Shown here: positions 59,168-64,000 of the stretch, piece by piece
Layout of the letters: the number at the start of each line of letters is the position of its first letter
Numbering within the stretch: position 1 is the stretch's first letter
Source of the DNA: Fasciola hepatica
Lineage: Eukaryota > Platyhelminthes > Trematoda > Plagiorchiida > Fasciolidae
Assembly: GCA_948099385.1 (NCBI GenBank)
Contig: CANUEZ040000020.1
Span: 7,286,501-7,350,500 of the forward strand
Reading direction: 5' to 3'
DNA: 64,000 bases
Position numbers and translations under genes: made by a program
The notes under the pieces: generated by a model
Database searches by the model: none
Seen by the model: the letters and a program-made list of their open reading frames with translations, nothing else
What the model was told of the DNA's origin: nothing

Positions 59168-59453
59168 ACGCGGTTTCCTTAGTAAACGCGTTCTTCGGTC
59201 CTTTGTACTGCGGGGACCACTCGCGCGTTACTCTAATGCTCGGCACTATACGAACATGTTAATTAGAACGGTATTCTCTAATAACCGTGAGAACGAGAGG
59301 GTGATTGGCAGAGAAAGTGGTTAGTGTGTATTTGGGAGCGTGCGTGAGAGCGTGCGCAAGAGCAACAGTCAAATGGCAACCGCGCTTGGCAGTCAGCGTT
59401 CACTTACACAATAAACGTGGTAAAAGTATGAACAAAGGCGGCCACCGCTACAG
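59168..59453 (-). repeat. Gypsy 5' LTR
   Basis: 286 bp partner of 54075-54360. On the element strand this is the upstream LTR. It would carry the promoter, but I see no clear TATA box. Confidence 0.9.
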
Positions 59454-60000
59454 ACACGAAAACCACTATTCAAATTTCCAGCTGTCAACCCACGTTTCCA
59501 ACACGTGCACTCTGGCCCAGTAGGGCCTTCACCTCCATCGAAAGGTAACACGCAACCATTTACTCTAGTAGATCGTTTCGTTAGATGGCCGTTATCTGTG
59601 CTTTTGCATAACAAAGCCGACAGAACAGTCACCCAAGCTTTCCTAGAACACTGGGTTGCATCATTTGGTTGTCCAGCGGTAGTTACCACAGACCGTGGAT
59701 TACACTTTGGGGGAACCTTCAGCAGTCTCCTGCAACGTTCGGGCGCCAGTGGAATTCGTACCAAGGCCTGCCACCCATCGGCAAAAGGTATGGTAGGGCG
59801 TTTTCGTCGGCGGCTAAACTCAGCCCTGGCAGCCCATGAAAACCGAGATTGGCGAGAATCGCTATAGCCGGTACTCCCAGGTTGTCGCAGCACTCCTAAA
59901 GCCAATCTGAAAAATACATCAGCCGAACCCACCTTGGGTCGCTCACCTTCACTTTCCGGCAACACGGTGTCTCAAACGTCCACTCTCACTTTACTCCACG
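59454..60000 (+). pseudogene. Old Ty3/Gypsy integrase core remnant
   Basis: One plus frame from 59454 (ATG at 59505) reads through an integrase core: 'FQHVHSGPVGPSPPSKG' (first catalytic D replaced), 'LVDRFVRWPL', 'FGCPAVVTTDRGLHFGGTF' with the second D kept, and 'KGMVGRFRRRL' where the catalytic Glu is Gly (59796-59798). A TAG at 59865-59867 interrupts it, and the same frame continues as 'GCRSTPKANLKNTSAEPTLG', the post-core segment. It continues the pol order of 52865-54074 on the other side of the young Gypsy element, but both flanks contain the short 'TRK...FP' segment, so they overlap by about nine codons and may come from two copies. Confidence 0.85.
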
Positions 60001-60859
60001 CTCAGATACGGTATTTTTATTCCATAATGACACAAAATCAAAGCGTGCGCACACAAGAGAAAAATGTTTTCTGAGTCGTCATTTTACGCCATATTTTTGC
60101 TACCCACGCAAAGGGTGTCCTCATACTGCGGCCGTCCACCTCTCTATCGCTGTAAAACATTTGGTTGGTGTTTCTCTCATCCGCCCTCTCTTGACATCGT
60201 TACCGAAAGATTTCACTTTTAGGGGAAACTCGCTTCGCTATCAGCAGACGCGTTCGCCAAGAACACGAACACGACTGCCCTTCGGTAAGATTTTGCATTG
60301 GTGATCCGCCGCGCTTGGCATACGTGAACTACCGGGCCATCGAACACCACACCTCTTCACACAGCTGAACCTGCAGTATGCCATTCAATGGGATGAGCAG
60401 AGACAAAACTTCGTGACATCAACCCTACCGCGGTTCCCCCTAGTGTCTTGCTTTGAGCGTCAGCCACCGCGCCCTACCGCATGTAACGGTATGTTCTCTT
60501 CCGAGTAATCTTATTTTCTTCTGTGAAGGAACCATACTGCTGCGTCATTTTTAATGCAAATTGAATAGTTGAAAACAGTTACTCGCTTTTTTAAACGACT
60601 TCTTTAGTCATGAGTGGCCTCAGACTTCTCTTTTGTCGTCGCGCCCTCTATCCGCCAGAGGCCAGACTTGATCAACAGAAAGTACGATCGAAAATCCGGA
60701 AACTTTCGGGCTTCAGTCCAGACACGCGAACTGCTTCGAATTTACGTGGAACTGCTATATTCATTTACTTCACAAAGGTTATCACTGCTGAAATTATTAT
60801 TCTGTCGCCAGAACCACAAATTGAAGCCCCGCTTGCGGTTGGCCCCCAGTAGGGACCTT
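60001..60859. other. No recognised feature
   Basis: Nothing supportable. Two overlapping plus frames of 80 and 109 codons (60610-60943) conflict with the conserved minus-strand segment that follows. Confidence 0.4.
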
Positions 60860-61090
60860 TATAGTGATGGGCCGATCATCTCCATCCGCCATTTGTTTGG
60901 CAGGACATTTTGCGCATCCGTCAACCACTGGTGTCACTCCTGATACTTCTTTGGCACAAGCCAGCGTGCGGCCATCCTACCCGGACTTGGAGAAAATACT
61001 TGCGGTTGGCTCTCCGAGGATTTTCTCGTAGATCTCCTCGGCCGAGGCGATTGTAGAAGATGAGTGAGTATGTCCTTCTAAGCAATTACG
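60860..61090 (-). pseudogene. Unrecognised coding-like segment, copy B
   Basis: On the minus strand from about 61090 a frame gives 'SAEEIYEKILGEPTASIFSK', a stop, then 'DGRTLACAKEVSGVTPVVDG' and 'KCPAKQMADGDDRPITIK'. It parallels copy A at 42500-42850 in the placement of DGRTL-x-CA, V-x-PVV, C, and GDDRP/L-x-T. The DNA aligns almost without gaps over about 145 bases. The family is unknown to me. It lies immediately before the CR1-like LINE of the opposite strand, and copy A lies beside a 2.83 kb repeat, so the context does not give a role. Confidence 0.45.
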
Positions 61091-61201
61091 ATTGCGTCCA
61101 CTGATGTCCCAGAGGATCACTTTGAGGAGACAGATTTAGCGTAGAATATACCGAAGTGAGGGCAACTTGCAACCAGGCCGTCCAGAATCAACACGCATAT
61201 C

Positions 61202-63294
61202 GTGAGGACGGTAAATATTTGCAACAGCATATTACAGAAACATTCACCTCTGCTTAGAAAACTGAAGTCCACGGGGTTGAAAACAGATGAGAACAGGCTC
61301 AAATGGACTAAAAACCAGTTCAATCCTAGAATCCGTGGTTGCTTCAAGAAGGTGCCAAATGATTTTCACACAAGGATTCGCCCCAAAAAATCTACGTTTT
61401 CAAGTAAATTTTGCGTACCACGGCAAGATAGAATCTTGTTTTGCAGCAGGTCAAAGGGCCTCCGTAAATCTTACGGGTATGATCAGACATAAAGAAGACA
61501 CTTCATTCTACAGTTTACATACACACTACCCTATCAACACAGCCAAAAAAGACAGAAATCCTGGGTAAGTTGGTGAGAAAAAAAAATCCCAACCCCGAAA
61601 GATTGTACCATCATCACTGTTAGCGATTCCCATCTGGATAAACCGGAAGAAATAGCTGAAGCTTTCAACACATTTTCCACCTCAGCCCTAACGGCCAGTG
61701 TTCCTACTCCTGGAATACACTCCTCATGTTTACACAGAGAGACTCTGCCTACAGTTTCATTTCACCCCAACGATATTTCTACACTTCTAGTCTCTATGAA
61801 ACCATTTTACCGCCCAGGTCCGGACGGCATTTCCCCGGCTGCTTTTACTCTGGGGGGTCCAGACATTCCTACCCTTCGATTTAATTTACTTAACCTGTCT
61901 ATGAAATTTAGCTCGTTCCCTACCCAGTGGAAAACCTCCACAATTAATCCCCTTGTAAAAAAAGGGCTCTGTTCATGTTCTCAATAATTATCGTCTCATT
62001 ATTCATACACCGATTATCTCCAGAATCATGGAGAAGCTCATTAAGAATAAGATAATGGCCCACATTTTAACAAATTACTTGCTCAGTGCGGGTCAACACG
62101 GTTTCCTGAAAACCGTTCGTGCTCTACTTGTCAAGTTGACTTCTTGAACTCAGTCACGGAGGCTGCTGACAGAGGTGTGTCCACGATCATTACCTTGCTT
62201 GATACGAGGAAGGCTTTCGACCGAGCCTCACACACTCGGCTCCCATAGCAGGCCAAATCTTATGGAATCACGAACCTGTTACTCGGTTGGTTGAGTTTTT
62301 ACTTCTCCGACCGTTATCAGCTGGTTCTGAATCATGGGTCTGTCTCCAAACCCAAACCTGTCATACAAGGCAGAATTTTGGGCCCACTACTCTTCTTCGT
62401 ATACATAAATGACGTGTTCAGTGTCGTTTGCAATGGCGGTCTCCACCTCTTCGCGGACGACATAAAAATCTTGTATAGTTTTGATTCTAGTCAACTTAGA
62501 ACAGTTACCAGTGATATACGGCAAAATTTAACAGCTCTTAGGTCATTGCTGAAACTTTCTGCGGAGAAAAGCAACATTCTTACGTTCAAATGCAATGTCC
62601 CTCCAGGTACGTTCAGCAGTGACGGTCACCCTATTTCCATCAGCCCGTTAGTGTGAGATTTAGTTTCGCAATATTCGGCCACCTTCACTTTCCCTGAACA
62701 TACTACCACTCAAATTGCGAAGGCTAAAAGACTTATAGGCCTGCTTCATAGGACATTCCGCCTTTCAGAAGGCAAATTCATCACCTTTAAGACCCACGTT
62801 AGATCCCTTCTGGAATACTGCTCCATAATCCACTCTAAAATGCGCCAGTGGGACAGAGCGGCTATTGAAAAGTTTCAGAGGCTAATGACGAAAGAGTTAA
62901 CTGGCTTTTTCACCCAACGCTGTGAACATTTGAAACTAGGTCCGCCATGGCTTAGAAGCATGAAGCTGAACCGCACATTATTTCGTGGCGTTGCAGTAAA
63001 TCGAACCATTGAAACAACACCGCAGTTCAGAAACCTAACGGAATTGCTATATTCTTTAGGAATGGGAGACAACACAGTTACTGTTCCCATTTGTAGAACT
63101 GCTCTTAGATCTAACTTTTTCCTAGTTAAGTAAGCAGCTTTATGGAACAAATTACCCCGTGGTGTACATTCCAGAAGGCCATCTAAGACGTTTAAGGCCC
63201 ACATAAGCAAATACCTCACAGAACAAACTAAAATCCAACTTATGGATCCGTACACAAATGAAGAAAGATTTTTTGAAGGTGGATTAGGTTTCTA
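61202..63294 (+). pseudogene. CR1-like LINE pol, 5'-truncated
   Basis: Collinear plus-strand frames give the linker between endonuclease and RT (61202-61400, 'LLRKLKSTGLKTDENRLKWT') and RT blocks 'RPGPDGISPAAFTLGG' and 'FPTQWKTSTINPLVKKG' (61800-61970). An R-S-C stretch (62115), 'LLDTRKAFDRASHTRLP' with the first catalytic Asp (62200-62250), and 'GRILGPLLFFVYINDV' follow. The FADD catalytic box is intact at 62450-62461. The C-terminal 'VRSLLEYCSIIHS' and 'AIEKFQRLMTKELTG' lead to 'LWNKLPRGVHS' and the stop after 'GLGF'. Frameshifts and stops lie near 61492, 61985, 62248, 62654 and 63132. It is the same family as 48803-49930. The endonuclease is not recognisable upstream. Confidence 0.9.
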
Positions 63295-64000
63295 ATGGTT
63301 TTCGATCTCTTTTTTTCGTGGACCTCATCGTCTTGTGGGCCCTAGCCGAGCTTGCTTCCTCCACTCGCGTTACCCGCCCATTCGTTTTGATCCTCCTCCA
63401 CAACTGATCCTGCCATTTGCACTTTCACTTCTCCCTCGGCAAAGTCCGACAGGCACTGCCGTTGAACTTCCTCTGGAATGCCGCACTAACTGGACTCAAG
63501 CTCCGGTTATGGTGATATTTTCTTTCTTTTTTCTCCTCCCTCTCCATTCTGTAACTTTCAGCTTCTTTTGTTCTACGATTTTCCCAGAATTCTGCTACAC
63601 CTTCATCCGTTTCGCTGAATCTGGCAGCAAATAATTTTCCATTTCCTCCCCTTTTCTCACCTCTTTTCCCATAGCCAGGGCATGGCTACTTATAACGCTT
63701 CTTGGAATTCATCTATTCACTTTTCTCCCCCTGACCAGACCTTGCCATACTACACTTTAATTCGCATACGGATGCCTAGCCCGCAATTATAAATCCAGTT
63801 CAAAGCTCCGTCAAGACAATGCTCACCCGCTGGTCGTCACCTGACCTTGGCTCACTATTATGCCTGAGGCTCAGGGTTTTGAGAAAGCTCTCCACCGTCA
63901 ATCTTCTCCCCATACAAAGCCCTATTTTTCTTTGCAACACTCACCCGCAACTGACCAAGGAGTTATTTCATCCGGACCTACAACCAATTTTCTACCGAAA
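63295..64000 (+). other. Probable 3' UTR of the CR1-like LINE, then unassigned
   Basis: Pyrimidine-rich sequence (long T/C runs at 63305-63320 and 63505-63560) follows the pol stop. I do not find the ATT-tail motif seen in the other copies before the window ends, so the 3' terminus may lie outside or be lost. The 99-codon frame 63335-63634 has no motif. Confidence 0.4.

Larger units (their letters stand above)
54075..59453 (-). mobile_element. Young Ty3/Gypsy (CsRn1-like) LTR retrotransposon
   Basis: A 5,379-bp element on the minus strand bounded by two direct 286-bp repeats that differ at one base seen by eye (T/C near 54346 and 59439). On the element strand the LTR begins (C)TGTAGCGGTGGCC. 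Gag (about 58896-58097) overlaps Pol (58142 to 55061) in the -1 frame. The Gag zinc motif is C-x2-H-x9-C-x3-C, the CHCC type reported for the CsRn1 clade, and Pol order is protease, RT, RNase H, integrase as in Ty3/Gypsy. The outer flanks (tttcc and acacg) do not form a target duplication. Both flanks are parts of older plus-strand Gypsy pol. No env gene is recognised. Confidence 0.93.

Noticed and set aside
59305..59523. 72-codon plus frame shared with 54212-54424
   Set aside because: It lies in the Gypsy LTR on the antisense strand. The duplication reflects the LTR pair.

Overview
This window looks like a gene-poor, transposon-dense stretch of an animal nuclear genome. A flatworm (tapeworm or fluke) fits best, for three reasons. 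A Ty3/Gypsy element carries the CHCC-type Gag zinc motif known from the CsRn1 clade of trematodes. A BEL/Pao element is nearly intact. Many decayed CR1/jockey-like and RTE-like LINE fragments surround them. The taxonomic call is inference. I found no confident host gene, no rRNA or tRNA gene and no CRISPR array. Almost every protein-coding signal is reverse transcriptase, integrase, RNase H or Gag.

Layout. From 1 to 18.9 kb the sequence is mostly unrecognised, with islands of decayed retroelements: a LINE RT at 0.34-0.74 kb (-), a Gypsy integrase at 2.6-3.09 kb (+) ended by LINE 3' tails, an RTE-like C-terminus at 8.8 kb, a 2.1 kb unit bounded by about 265-bp inverted repeats at 11.8-13.9 kb with LINE RT code inside, and an RTE-like RT at 15.8-16.3 kb. 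From 18.9 to 42.2 kb a 2.83 kb unit occurs twice in inverted orientation (18937-21370 plus 28061-28474; and 39333-42165). The left copy is split by a 6.69 kb BEL/Pao element (21371-28060) with 377-bp LTRs and a 5-bp target duplication. The right copy preserves the empty site. Between the copies lie an older BEL/Pao pol remnant (28.5-30.3 kb, -) and a degenerate LINE (about 34.3-38.1 kb, +).

From 42.2 to 52.9 kb there are a Gypsy gag remnant, LINE fragments on both strands, and one of two copies of an unrecognised coding-like segment. From 52.9 to 60 kb a young Gypsy element on the minus strand (54075-59453, 286-bp LTRs) sits between two pieces of older plus-strand Gypsy pol. The window ends with a 2 kb CR1-like LINE reading rightward (61.2-63.3 kb).

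How the parts work. The BEL element has Gag, protease, RT, RNase H and integrase in one frame broken by a single TGA. The Gypsy element has Gag overlapping Pol, with a GGGAAAC slippery heptamer directly before the gag stop, the arrangement used for -1 frameshifting. Both have nearly identical LTRs yet carry inactivating changes, including Asn in place of the protease catalytic Asp. The most informative feature is the datable order: unit duplication first, then BEL insertion into one arm only.
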